From contig JASAMV010006722.1 in NCBI GenBank assembly GCA_030248065.1, positions 1 to 37,436 of the forward strand: DNA of 37,436 bases, written 5' to 3'. The stretch comes from Rhynchonema sp. JSB1_4. Its lineage: Eukaryota; Nematoda; Chromadorea; Monhysterida; Xyalidae. Positions 21,301 to 31,609 of the stretch are shown here, one piece after another. The first letter of the stretch is position 1; every line of letters begins with the position of its first letter. The position numbers were made by a program, and so were the translations under genes. The notes below the pieces were generated by a model. It was not told the DNA's origin, did no database searches, and was given only the letters and a program-made list of their open reading frames with translations.

Positions 21301-22268
21301 TGCCTTTATCAGTTTATCCGATTTTTCCCAATCCTGTTTTCAGATTCTTCTGGCCATCATTTACATTGCCGTCATATTACATATCGGAACTAAAGTGAAC
21401 GAAAATGTTAGTGTTGTGTGGAATAATGACACAAGAAGTATTTAAAAATATAAATTTTCAAACTAAATTTTCAGACTAGGCGAATCATGAAAGCCGTCCT
21501 GGCGCTGGCGCCATCGGAGACTGAAGGCACATCCAACAGTCAATTTATGGTTGGTGTCTAGCCGCTGATGTCCCTATGTTTGACTTAGTATCTGGACTAT
21601 ACATCGTGTTTGCAGCTGATGTCGTTTATGTACAAAATGCAAACGCAGTACGTCTGGGGCATCACTGTCTGGCGCGCATTCCCAATTGAACGCAATGTCT
21701 TCTTTACGGTTAGTTTCGGACAATAGAATGATCGGCGCTATCAAAATTGGTTGGTTATCGAATCGAATCTGTCGAATTGTCACCTGTTTGCATTGGAACA
21801 GGATAACAGGATAAAAGTTCGAGGTTTACTTATGCCACCAGACGGACGCACCTAATTTTGACCAGTGTAAAGTTGTTCGTCAGAGCGTTGGTAAAGGATT
21901 CCTATGCTGGTTGCAATTGGTAGCACGAATAAATACGTAAATCGCGAGCAGCGTATCACTTGGTCAAGTCGAAGGTAGATCCGGCCCAATCCGATCCTCT
22001 CACCAGCTTTGACACCGGCATGGTGTTTATTCTTCAAATATTATTCATGAATGTTTATCGTTTACTGTAGTTTTCAACTGTTTTTTTGCAGATGTTCAGT
22101 CTTATAATGACGTACGCAGTGCTCTTGATGAAGTTCCGCGACAGCACCACCGATAAGACGTTGGCCGGCGAGACAACATCGTTGGACTTTAATATAACCG
22201 AAGTGGCCCACAGGGTCAGCCAACGGACTAATGCCACTCAGGCGATGCTTCAGGTCAGCCAACGGTAA
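15379..22268 (+). CDS. Gustatory-receptor-like (GRL) seven-transmembrane protein
   Basis: GRL proteins are relatives of insect gustatory receptors, a family of ligand-gated channels with seven helices. Exons: 15379-15537 (inferred), 18161-18349, 18559-18719, 19216-19469, 20011-20226, 20530-20795, 21055-21261, 21344-21406, 21475-21549, 21616-21708, 22092-22268; phases agree and yield 619 aa. The N-terminal third is polar and cytosolic-looking (LNALRVFGYFPGSMSD recalls the receptor N-terminus). Hydrophobic helices follow in 19216-19469 (WKLLALFYLGLNAYM), 20011-20226 (two), 20530-20795 (two), 21055-21406 and finally MFSLIMTYAVLLMKF. The TM7 TYAVLLMKF corresponds to the family signature TYhhhhhQF, with Lys in place of Gln. 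The last five introns are all phase 0, as is typical near the 3' end of this superfamily. If exon 1 is wrong, ATG 18218 would give 547 aa. The ligand is unknown. Confidence 0.72.
16316..16545. mobile_element. Short inverted-repeat element (230 bp) in GRL intron 1
   Basis: A 26-bp perfect inverted repeat (left 16324-16349, starting TTCCTCCACGTTCTAATG; right 16512-16537) extends outward to 34 bp with two mismatches (TTGTTC at 16316, GAACAA ending 16545). The interior is strongly AT-rich and non-coding. No target duplication was found. It resembles a MITE or snapback element. The remainder of the 2.6-kb intron 15538-18160 shows nothing I recognise. Confidence 0.7.
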
Positions 22269-22290
22269 ACTCACAGCTCAGTGTGAAAAA

Positions 22291-22351
22291 CTCGGTGTAA
22301 ACTTGAAACATTCCACGTTAATAACAGGCAATGTTTCACGTTTACACCGAG
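22291..22351 (+). other. 22-bp-arm hairpin just downstream of the GRL stop codon
   Basis: Arms 22291-22312 (CTCGGTGTAAACTTGAAACA..) and 22330-22351 pair with one mismatch around a 17-nt loop. It starts 22 nt after the stop, so it would lie in the 3' UTR. Degenerate TTTACACCG words continue to about 22420. It could be a structural RNA element or a remnant of an inverted-repeat transposon. Confidence 0.6.
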
Positions 22352-22783
22352 CTACGCCGACCGAGCTTTCGACCGAACTTTACACCGACCTTTACGCCCA
22401 GCTGACCTTTACACCGTTTCGAAAATTCCACCCAACGTGTCTGTACAAACTCGGTTGAACATTATTTTACGTTCATGTGATATTGTATTGACTCTATCTT
22501 CTGTGCGACAAAGCTTTATACTCAATACTTGATTTCTATGGTTCCGTTCGTTGTGGTCGCAGAGATGTACAATGCCTGTAGGAACACAAAAGCTGTCGAG
22601 AGAGAGCCATCGTACTACTTATGCGTAAAAGACACAATGTCATCATATTAATTTCGGTCCAATGATTTTCCTTTAGCATACATAGATACAATAGTTCAAG
22701 CACGCCTTGACAGCTGATTTAAGGGTGCTTTCGCGAAGTTACCAAACTACTGGATATACTACAGCTGGCGCCACCTGGGTAAG

Positions 22784-24260
22784 ATGTATGATTGTGGTGC
22801 CGTGACCACCCATCGTCTGCTGTTTTTATTTCTAACGTTGATATCCCTGATAATGGCCGTTGCATTCACGTTAGACACGAGCAGAGTGCCGATTCACATG
22901 AAGCGCAGATTCAACGAACTTGTGCAGAAAGCGTCAGACATGTTCACCAGAACGACAGAAAAAATGCCGATTTACCTTGTCGGTTCGGGATTTCCGAAAT
23001 CGAATGTTTCAACAGCCGGCAATGCCAGTGCTGGCAGATTGGTGCAACCCTCGAGCGTGCTTGTCAACCCCACACTTTACACCCAAATACCTCGGCTCGA
23101 GCACAAGAACTATTCGATTGCCATCTATATTCGAAGTGCGCCGAGTGAGAACATAATGCGTGAAACATTACGTCAAACATGGGTGCGCGAAGCACGTGTA
23201 CTGGGGATGTTCGTTGTCTTTGTGGCCGCGAGAAGTCGCAACCAACACGACCAATCAGCGTGCGAGAAGGAGTCACGTGACCGCGGTGATATCATTTTCT
23301 TCGACAGTTTTATCGACGCTTATCATAATCTGAGCCTGAAAACACTGGAGACCATGCGATGGCACCAACTGAATCAGCCCAGACTCTGGCCTACAGTTGT
23401 CATGTCGACTAATATGGATGGAATGATATTCCCGAGGAATTTGCTCAATTTTATAGCGCTAAATCATGTATATGCGGCCAGAGATGTGATCTATGGGCAC
23501 TGCACTTGCTCGGGCAAATGCCGATCGCTCAACGGACCGTTCCCGATGCGAAAACCGAGGTTGGGATTTCAGTTGGATCGATTTGAAGCGTATTCGGTTA
23601 CAAACCTGGTGGTCGGATAGGACCGAATCGGAGTTACCTTGCTCATGGGACATCGCTTGCGTTGAAATTCTTTTGTGAAATTGTGGGCGAATTTTTGAAA
23701 TTTTCTTGTTGCGACCACTGGTTTATGCTGGAACTGGCAGCAACTTTTGCGCCAGTCGAAATAACGAATTCGAAAACATAGATCGATCGATCCGATCACC
23801 ATGTTTTACACACCGTCGCTTGAATTAAAATTTCTATCCCTGTCAATTTAATCCCCGCCAAAACAATTCAATGCGGCATGTGTTGCAGCGCCAAATGGTA
23901 CATGCCACCTAGTGTCTACCCGTACAAGCACTACCCTCACTATTGCATGGGTTATTCAACAATGTACTCGCCTGGCTGCATTGACAAATTGGTCCAGGTG
24001 GGCAACACAAAATCGATAAAATATTTGATGGACATGTGGATTGACGATGTGACGTTCACTGGAGTATTCGCTCAAGAGGCTGATCTGGGGCTGAGACAAC
24101 TCGGCTCGTTTGTGGGCAGTGATGTGAGTACAGGTGGGTGTGGCAAGGTGACATCACCTATGACTTGTTATGCAAGGCACATTCGCATTCGGTATACATT
24201 GGTTAATTGCAGATTAAGCGGGATGAAATATTCACCATACAGTGGAAACTAGTTTCATGA
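22784..24260 (+). CDS. GT31-family beta-1,3-galactosyl/N-acetylglucosaminyltransferase-like protein
   Basis: Family members add beta-1,3-linked Gal or GlcNAc to glycans in the Golgi. Exons: 22784-23559, 23889-24123, 24213-24260, 352 aa in all. The first junction restores the family's (S)KWY motif (MRKP-S-AKWYMPPSVYP). The architecture is typical of a type II Golgi enzyme: a short cytosolic tail, a membrane anchor at residues 11-30, a stem with potential N-glycosylation sites (NVST, NASA, NYSI), then the catalytic domain (IRSAPSENIMRETLRQTW; RGDIIFFDSFIDAYHNLSLK). The metal-binding DxD is NMD at 210-212, so the first Asp is lost, and the CSGTGY motif reads CMGYST. The acidic pair near the C-terminus (WIDDVTFTG) is kept. 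Activity is therefore uncertain. The start is the ATG before the hydrophobic anchor; an acceptor-like TACAG lies about 20 nt upstream. Confidence 0.85.
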
Positions 24261-24400
24261 CTAAAAGTCACTATAAGGTGCATCAGCCACTCAACTGATT
24301 GCAAATAATCACATGCTTTCGAAGGCGTCCTTGTTCTCGTGTCCATCTTGTGCACAAAACATTTCTATTCTAATTGAAATCATTATTGAAATTTCTAATA

Positions 24401-24892
24401 CAGTCAAGATTCGTTATGGGTATATTTCCGGGACACCCTGAAAAGTATACTTATAACGAATTTATACCTATAGCGAATCCAATACTTAAGGAAATATCAG
24501 TACTTAAGGACAGCATAACAAGATTTTGTAGCTTGCTTCGTTCATTTTGAGGTAATTTCACTCAAGTTTGCGCATGGTTATGTGGACAAAAGCATGACAA
24601 TATTATTTAGTTTATTTTCATTTTTGGACGTATGCGTGCATATACCGGTATCATAAGCACATATTCAGCTGCTTGTTCTGTGCGGTCAAAAATATACTTA
24701 TATCGAATCACAATTCCATGCAAAATGCCGTTTGGGACACTGGAAAATTTTATGCTATACCGAATAGCGAATATGCTTATAACGAATCGCTTAAGTACTG
24801 GAAAATTTACCTATAACGAGTCTCCACGCCAAAAAGTATGTTAAACCCGAATTTATACTTATAGCGAATATACCTATAACGAGTCTCCACTG
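24401..24892. mobile_element. Tc1/mariner (pogo-like) MITE, 492 bp, TA target duplication
   Basis: The left end CAGTCAAGATTCGTTATGGG and the inverted right end CAGTGGAGACTCGTTATAGG form a roughly 30-bp imperfect terminal repeat, flanked by TA on both sides (24399-24400, 24893-24894). CAGT ends and TA duplication fit the Tc1/mariner/pogo group. The interior carries many degenerate CTTATAACGAAT and CCTATAGCGAAT words in direct orientation, apparently amplified terminal sub-repeats. It has no transposase. Confidence 0.75.
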
Positions 24893-25358
24893 TACTTGCT
24901 GGAATGAAGTATATATAATCTTTATACTTTTCCTCTCCACACGATAATTGCTTCAGGTTGTGGTCCGTGTATTGCCATGCACGTCGAGAGCACACCAGAA
25001 TCAATTCGAAGACAGTTTCACATCTACACGAGTCGGTACAACGCCAGACAGTTGAGCAGACAGACGCGAGATTTGAACCGAAGATCGGCACTGAACTCGT
25101 GATGTATTTTAAATTGTCTGAGATAAAATTTGTCAAGAAATTGGTGGTGCAATAGCTGTGATCTGGGATTGTCTTCATTGATGACGCACTGCAGCTTCGG
25201 AAATTCTGGATAATACACACACGAAGTTCAGAGCGGACGTTATCACACGCAACCATGAAAAGTCGCATGTTCATGCACAATCGCGCAGTTTGATCATTCA
25301 AGACCAAGGTTGGAATTGCGTAGTTCACCACATTAGTGCTCACTACTTTTCCACGCAA
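24807..25358 (-). other. Orphan 183-codon minus-strand ORF between GT31 and IK genes
   Basis: It begins at ATG (25356-25358) and stays open for 183 codons, the last 28 or so inside the Tc1-like MITE. The part outside the MITE (about 155 codons) is Cys-containing without a recognised domain or signal peptide. It would be head-to-head with IK, 236 bp apart. It may be a lineage-specific gene with the MITE in its 3' end, or a chance frame. Nothing else is seen in 24895-25594. Confidence 0.22.
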
Positions 25359-25594
25359 TCAACTATCTAACATTTGTCAAACTTTAAATATTAGCCCAGA
25401 AAAGTTTGTATTTTTAAAAGCCGATTCCCTTTATTCGTCACATTAAAATTCCTTCCTCCTCGTTCCAATGGAAGAGATTTCTTCATTGATAATTCCAATT
25501 CGGCCCCTCATGAAGATCTTTTTTCAATGCATTCGCAAGATAATCGCACAGGTACCCATTTCAGGTTTTCACTTCACCAAAGGAATAAATTTTA

Positions 25595-28500
25595 ATGGCT
25601 GACCCTTTCTCGTTGCCGTTGGCTCCCCCTGATGCTGGAGCAGCAAGCGGAGAACACTCAACTTCGTTAGTTTGCTTGTCCTTTTCCAGAGGTCGCCGCA
25701 ATCAGGCCGGGCCGGGCAGAGCCGCGATTTTGGGCTTTTTGTTCGGGCCGGGCTGGGTCGGAGACTTATTCGGGCCCGGTCAGGCCGGAGACCCCGGCCC
25801 AAAGATTCTGAAGTGACTTATTTGGACAAAACAGGTATTTTTTGTCAAAAAATACCATAGTTTCTATTCGGCAGAGAAGTGTCAATCCGGCAATCCTCGT
25901 CAGGTCAGCCCGGTCCGGCCCGACCATGGGAAAACTCGAGCCCGGCCCGATTTTTTTGACCAATTTGTCTGATGACTCTTTAGTTTGTTCTGAGAAGCAA
26001 GGTTTTTGACACAACTAAATTGACCGCTCCAAACTAAAAAAATTGCAAATAAGATTGAATCCAGTGTCCATCTAATCTCTAATCCACCATGTTTTTTCCT
26101 TAATTTTGGGCAATGTTGGGCCGGGAAGTCCGGCCCGGTGGCCCGACAGTGCGGGCCGACATTGCCCAAAATATTGAAAAGATGGTGGTTTTTCATCAAA
26201 GAACCGCGGTCTTTCGTAAGGACTTGGCATGGCACTGGATTTAACATTATTTGCATTTTTTTTAGTTTGGAGCGGTCAATTTTGTGTCAAAAGCCTTGCT
26301 TCTCAGAACAAACTTAAAAGTCGTCAGAAAAAATTGGTTAAAAAAAATCGGGCCGGGCCGGGCCGAGTTCTCCCAAACCCGGCCCGATTGACACCTCTGC
26401 CGCCTCTGATTTGGTACCGTAAAAACCTAAATACGGCTCCCCCCACGGAATAGAGCCCCCCCCGTAATACAGCCCCCAAAAAGGGGTCAGTGAATTAATA
26501 GAGCCCCCCTCCGGAATAGAGCCCCCCTAAATGACATCCCCTATACAGTAGTGTATTAAGGCTTGATAGTGGTGCACAGGTACATTTATGCACGTTTGTT
26601 GTTCGTTCAGGGCACATAATATGCCTCTAATTGACGAATAGACACGAATAAATGCGATTACAAGCGAAAAAACATCCTTTCAAACCCATTTTTAGGGGTT
26701 TTGGGGTATTTCTGGGAACAATTTTTCAGGTTCGGGTCAGTGAATTAATAGAGGCCCCCCGGAATTGAGCCCCCCCATAATAGAGCCCCCCAGAAAGGGG
26801 TCAGTGAATTAATAGAGCCCCCCTTCTATTTAGGTTTTTACGGTAAGTAAATGATCGTGATCAGCACTTGTCTGTGTGTCTGCAAGCTTTCCATTAAAAG
26901 CAATGAATTTTCCACCAAAGAAATCTATTTAGAAAAATTCTCAAAATTATGATTAGTTCGGTTAAAATCTGACCCAAAAAAATTCGGGCCGCGAAAGAGA
27001 GTTCGGCTCGAATGCGGCGATCTCTGTCCTTTTCTAAATATAAGTTTTGTTGATTTTCAAGTTCTATTCAATTAGTTTACTTAATGTTTGTTCTATTTCA
27101 GCCACAAACCGACCAAACAGCAGCCGCTTCGAAATGAAGATTTCCGAAAACTGTTGCAAACACCGCGTGCTGCTGGCGCAACTCCAGCGACTGATACTTT
27201 TGCTCAGGGGGCAACGCCTCAACAGTTAGTTTTTTTTAATTTATCGCAATTGGAGGTGTGGAGAAACGGGCCGGGCCCTGATCGGGCGCGATGACTTGCC
27301 CATGGGAGCCTGCTCGACATCACCAAATTTACCAAAAAAATCAATCTTTTCAATACGAATGAAAAAAAAACCGGTTTTTCTTGAACCGTTTTTGGTTTTT
27401 TTCTCGATGGTTTCTGGAGGGGAAACCCTGGGCCTGTCGGGGCCTCATCTCTGTCCCACGAGGCAAACCCTTTTCAACTACAGAAACAACAAAAAGCCGG
27501 GCGGCAAGAAAGAGACACCGACGAAATCCGGCAGCAGCGGTGGCGGCAAACGCAACAAATCACATTACAAACAAAAACGAGAGGGCGATGAAGACGATTT
27601 GAATATGATCCTCAAAAACTATCGAGATCGGGTCAGTCTGTGCGAGACAGGCATTAGGTGTTTAAAATTTGAACGATGAAGGCCAGCCGAACAGGATTTT
27701 CAACAGTTTGAGAATCAAATGAACATTTTTGACTATCAGTATCAACAAGTGATTCTTGTTGCGTTTTCGCTGGTCCGGTGGGCAGTGCGTCGCCAGTAAA
27801 GCCCGAACAAACTGAAACAATGTTCTGTCATGTCAACGTCTCCAATCCAACTTGAGTTGCTACAATCTGCAGGCTGCCGAGCGGCGGGAAGGCGAAAGCA
27901 AGAACACCGAGTCTGAAATGGAATTGATGAAGCTACAAGCCGGGTATCGAGCAGTGGCACCTGACGAAAGAACGTGGGTGTCTTCTAATTTATTATTTAT
28001 TCGATAAGTGTTTCACAAATTACCACATCTGTGAAGAAGTCAGTGGCCCATTCCAGTGCGAGCACGGCTGCCGAACGACGCAAACAGATGATTCAAGAAT
28101 CGAAATATTTAGGCGGTGATATGGAGCACACTCATCTCGTGAAGGGGCTGGACTACTCGCTATTGCAGAAAGTCGGTCTCAAATTATTCACTTGGCATCA
28201 TCGAAATTTTTGCAAACGCATAAAAATGTTTGTCGTGACAGGTTCGAAGCGAAATAACGACCAAAGAGCAAGAGGAAGATGAGTTGGAAACTGCGTATCA
28301 GTCACGAAAGGCCGAGAGGGATGAAACTGAGGCGCACATCAAGGCTGCTCTGGGTATGGACTTTTTTGCTTACTTTTTTGTTTTATCCACAGCTGCAAAA
28401 AAGTAAAACTTCCCTTTTCAGCCAAGAACATTTACCGAGTGCTGTTCAAAGATGAGTTTCCCAAATGCAACGAACTGTTTGCGCCCCGACGAATGGCGTA

Positions 28501-31264
28501 CGTGATTGATTTAGATGAGGATTTTGGTGAATCGGACATTCCGACAACATTAATTCGGTCGAAACAGGACTGCCCGGTTGATGAGGTAGAGCAAGTTTTT
28601 GTGGCTGTGTTTAGATCTTTTTTGTATTTGCCGATGTCTTTCTTGCAGTTGGGATGCGACGAGTCAGCCATTGTAATGAAAATTTATTTTGTATTTAATA
28701 ATAAATAAAACATCTCCTGCCGCAGAAAACGTCATAGCAACAACAACAAGCTTTAATTTTGCAGGCCAGCACCAATCTGAGTACTAACGATATGGTGATC
28801 CAGAAAATGACGCAAGTGCTGTCTTATCTGCGTACGGACACGAAACGAAAGAAGAAAGAAAAGATCGACAAAACTGAAATCAAGCCAACAGCTGAAGTTG
28901 CAAAGACGGCTGGACAAAAGTTTGTGTAAATAATTGAGGGAATTTAGTTTTATCAAAAGCTAAAAACCACGGAACAATATGGAACTACTAAAGCTCGCGG
29001 CCACCCCCCTGAAACTACCGTAATCCTCGACCTACCGTAACCAAACTTCAGTCACGTGACCTACAGACCCACACACACCCCCTTGTGCAATTTCAGTCGA
29101 ATCGGTCAACCGAATCGGCCACGGCCGATCGCCATCGGAGGTATCGGGGCAAATTTTCAAAGTTGCTCGAAATTAAACATTAGCACCTCTATCATGTTCA
29201 GAATTTCACGCTGAATCCAAAAATGTTAGTCTCATTAAAATCCGATGACGAACAAAAAAGATATGTTAGTAAGTGTGACATCATGTGTGTATCATGCGTA
29301 TCATGCATTTGTTGCCCATAGCAACAACTCATGGTTGGACTGGGTGGCCCTGAAGAGGGCCGTTGGGTTTGGGTAAGTGGTCCGCAGACCAAAGGTGGGG
29401 TTGGTAACTCAGCAGCATGGTATAACAACATGCAACACACAGTGCACATACAGTCACAACAGGCAGTGCGCACACCACACCCAAGGTCACCACTGCCTGT
29501 GCTGGTCGCTGATTGGTTGGCGTGTTGGCAGAATATCAAGCCGCTTGCTGTTCACATGTAACACACGCTGTAAAGTTTTCGTGCGTGGTCTGATTTCAAT
29601 GAGACTAACATTTTTGGATTCAGCGTGAAATTCTGAACATGATAGAGGTGCTAATGTTTAATTTCGAGCAACTTTGAAAATTTGCCCCGTTACCTCCGAT
29701 GGCGATCGGCCGTGGCCGATTCGGTTGACCGATTCGACTGAAATTGCACAAGGGGGTGTGTGTGTGGGTCTGTAGGTCACGTGACTGAAGTTTGGTTACG
29801 GTAGGTTAAGGATTACGGTAGTTTCAGGGGGTGGCCGCGAGCTTTAGTAGTTCCCAATATAACCACAAACATCATACAGTTTAATAATGCCAATATCTCA
29901 GCATTTACGACGATGCGGCTGAATACGTGCCTCGACGAGACAAGGATAGAGATCGAAATAGGGACGACAAACGAGCCGAAGCATCGTCATCTTCAAAAAC
30001 GTATTTTGATGATGTACGTCCTCGTTGCTGATTTCGTTCTCTCTTGTTTTTAAATTTTGGTTTCAAATGAGCTGCACGATATTTATTTTTTTAGTCGCGT
30101 CGCGGTGACCGAGAACGCGATCGACGTGATGACAGGGACCGGGATCGAAGACGCGACAGAGACTCGGATCGTCGCGGCAGAACAGACACGACCTCACGCA
30201 GACAGAGAGACAGTGCCAAGAATGAGGTGCTGTTTGAGATTACTATTTTTTCAAAGAAATGCTCTTTGATTTTCAGACCAAATACTTTGCAGACCGATGA
30301 CCGCTTGGCCAAGGGTTGGGCGCCGGCTGATATCTCACGCGAACGCGAACAAAGAAGTGAAGCAGCAGCGAATGTTGCAAATGGTACAAGACCGGACGAG
30401 AAAAAGTGAGCCGTTTGTTTATTCGAATCGATAAACTGATGAAAATGACATCAAACAGATTCAGGAACAAAAACAAGCGGCTGATCTAATTTCAGGAAAG
30501 GAATCAAATCCAAACTGGCTGCTACCGAGTACGATGACTACATGGAGTGCTATCCCGGGTAAGCACAGTCTAGCTGCCGTAATCTTCGATCGTGTTTTAC
30601 ATTGGCAAGCGCTTTCTTGTTGATTCAGGGGAGCACCGGAGTTCGAAGCCGGCGACGACAGTGATGAAGACGCTGATTTCTCGAAAATGGACCTGGTTGG
30701 TGTTTTTGTCATGCCACGTAAGAAACAACTGCTGGAAATAAAAATACCAATGGACACAGGGCAACAAGAAGAGTGCGGTGCGTCGGTGGGACTTTGAGAA
30801 CGACGAACAATACGGCGATTATATGAGCAAACAAGAAGCACTGCCAAAGTACGGTCCCGCCGTTGGCTGTTGTGTTACATCGAAATTTTTGCTTTGTTCT
30901 GTTTTAGAGTGTTGACACTCATTTTTCAAATGCAGGGCCGCTTATCAATACGGCATCAAAATGGCGGACGGCAGGAAGACGCGTAAAACGGGCGGCGTGA
31001 ACAAGGAGAAAGATGAAAGACAGAAACTTGATAGGGAATGGAATCAAATAAGCAAGGTTGGCGGTGGCTTGACACTATTTCGTTAGATTCGTGAATGATG
31101 AATGACTGGGTTTTCTCATGTTTCAGATCCTACAAAAGCGAAAAGACAGCGGTGGCGGAAGGTACGGTTCTTATATTTTGTCCGTTCAGTTTTTCGTCAT
31201 CACTTTCCACGAGGTATATAACTGAAGGTTTTTCAGCGAAGGCGCAAAGAAGGCAAAATACTAA
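25595..31264 (+). CDS. IK: Protein Red / IK, spliceosomal B-complex factor
   Basis: RED (IK) joins the spliceosome with SMU1 at the B-complex stage. Seventeen exons: 25595-25665, 27102-27224, 27484-27631, 27873-27973, 28057-28171, 28242-28353, 28422-28585, 28765-28919, 29902-30013, 30095-30226, 30293-30405, 30496-30558, 30629-30695, 30760-30848, 30936-31056, 31127-31161, 31237-31264; 582 aa, close to the human length. The start exon encodes ADPFSLPLAPP, then NEDFRKLLQTPRAA, the family signature IQESKYLGGDMEHTHLVKGL, then MAYVIDLDEDF..DIPTTLIRSK. An Arg/Asp-Arg/Glu repeat region follows (exon 10), then ECYPG, RRWDFENDEQYGDYM and AYQYGIKMADGRKTRK, ending AKKAKY. Introns 1 and 8 carry transposable elements. 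Exon 10/11 splicing has alternatives; the acceptor at 30291-30292 keeps frame best. Confidence 0.95.
25869..26402. mobile_element. Foldback element with GGGCCGGGC-rich arms in IK intron 1
   Basis: Arms of about 220 bp (25869 to about 26090, and about 26190 to 26402) are inverted copies sharing terminal GGCAGAG.TGTCAATC, GGCCGGGC runs, and a block with TTTGTTCTGAGAAGCAAGG. CAGAGGTGTCAA-type ends resemble hAT termini, but the 8-bp flanks do not match, so the assignment is tentative. The sequence at 25690-25800 has further GGGCCGGGC runs, possibly a truncated relative. There is no coding capacity. Confidence 0.7.
26417..26843. mobile_element. TA-flanked MITE with tandem TAGAGCCCCCC words, IK intron 1
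   Basis: Ends CCGTAAAAACCTAAATA and TATTTAGGTTTTTACGG are perfect 17-bp inverted repeats, flanked by TA (26415-26416 and 26844-26845), as in Tc1/mariner-type MITEs. Next to both ends lie degenerate repeats of (A)ATAGAGCCCCCC and GGGGTCAGTGAATTAATAGA. It lies only 15 bp from the adjacent foldback element. It has no ORF. Confidence 0.8.
28981..29854. mobile_element. 874-bp foldback element with 262-bp terminal inverted repeats, IK intron 8
   Basis: Arms 28981-29242 and 29592-29854 are inverted copies with only a few differences, starting GGAACTACTAAAGCTCGCGG. They are flanked by a direct 6-bp duplication CAATAT (28975-28980 and 29855-29860). The 349-bp spacer has no recognisable coding sequence. 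It fills most of the 982-nt intron 28920-29901. Long arms, a short spacer and high arm identity point to a recent non-autonomous DNA transposon; a 6-bp duplication does not fit the commonest superfamilies, so I leave it unclassified. Confidence 0.88.
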
Positions 31265-31445
31265 TCATGATGGTTTATAATATTAGTCTTCACTCACATT
31301 ATTGTTGTACATTCGTATCCTTAGTTTTGCCAATTAGCATTTTTTATATTTTATGCGCTGCTGTACTTTTTAGCCTCGTTGTTATGAATTTGTTGGTGTT
31401 TTCTCGTTTCGTGTGGTTTCCATACATTAAATGGTGCAGCGAGCA

Positions 31446-31451
31446 AATAAA
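31446..31451 (+). terminator. Poly(A) signal AATAAA of IK
   Basis: A canonical hexamer lies 181 nt after the IK stop codon and 158 nt before the UBE3D start codon, so IK transcripts probably end in this gap. Confidence 0.6.
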
Positions 31452-31609
31452 AATGAGATCCATAAATAATCAGCGTTGATAATAAGTGAAATCCTGGAGT
31501 TTTGTGCTCAATCCGTCGCACGATCGGAGTACCGTTTTGTGGTTTTATCGCGTCTTGTCCGTGTTCAGTCGTCATTTGTCGTGTTACCAGCCTGAAGGTG
31601 CCACATAAA

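Noticed and set aside
31502..31609. Upstream start for UBE3D (in-frame open extension)
   Set aside because: The extension begins at a non-ATG codon and shows no conserved features; ATG 31610 has a better context.
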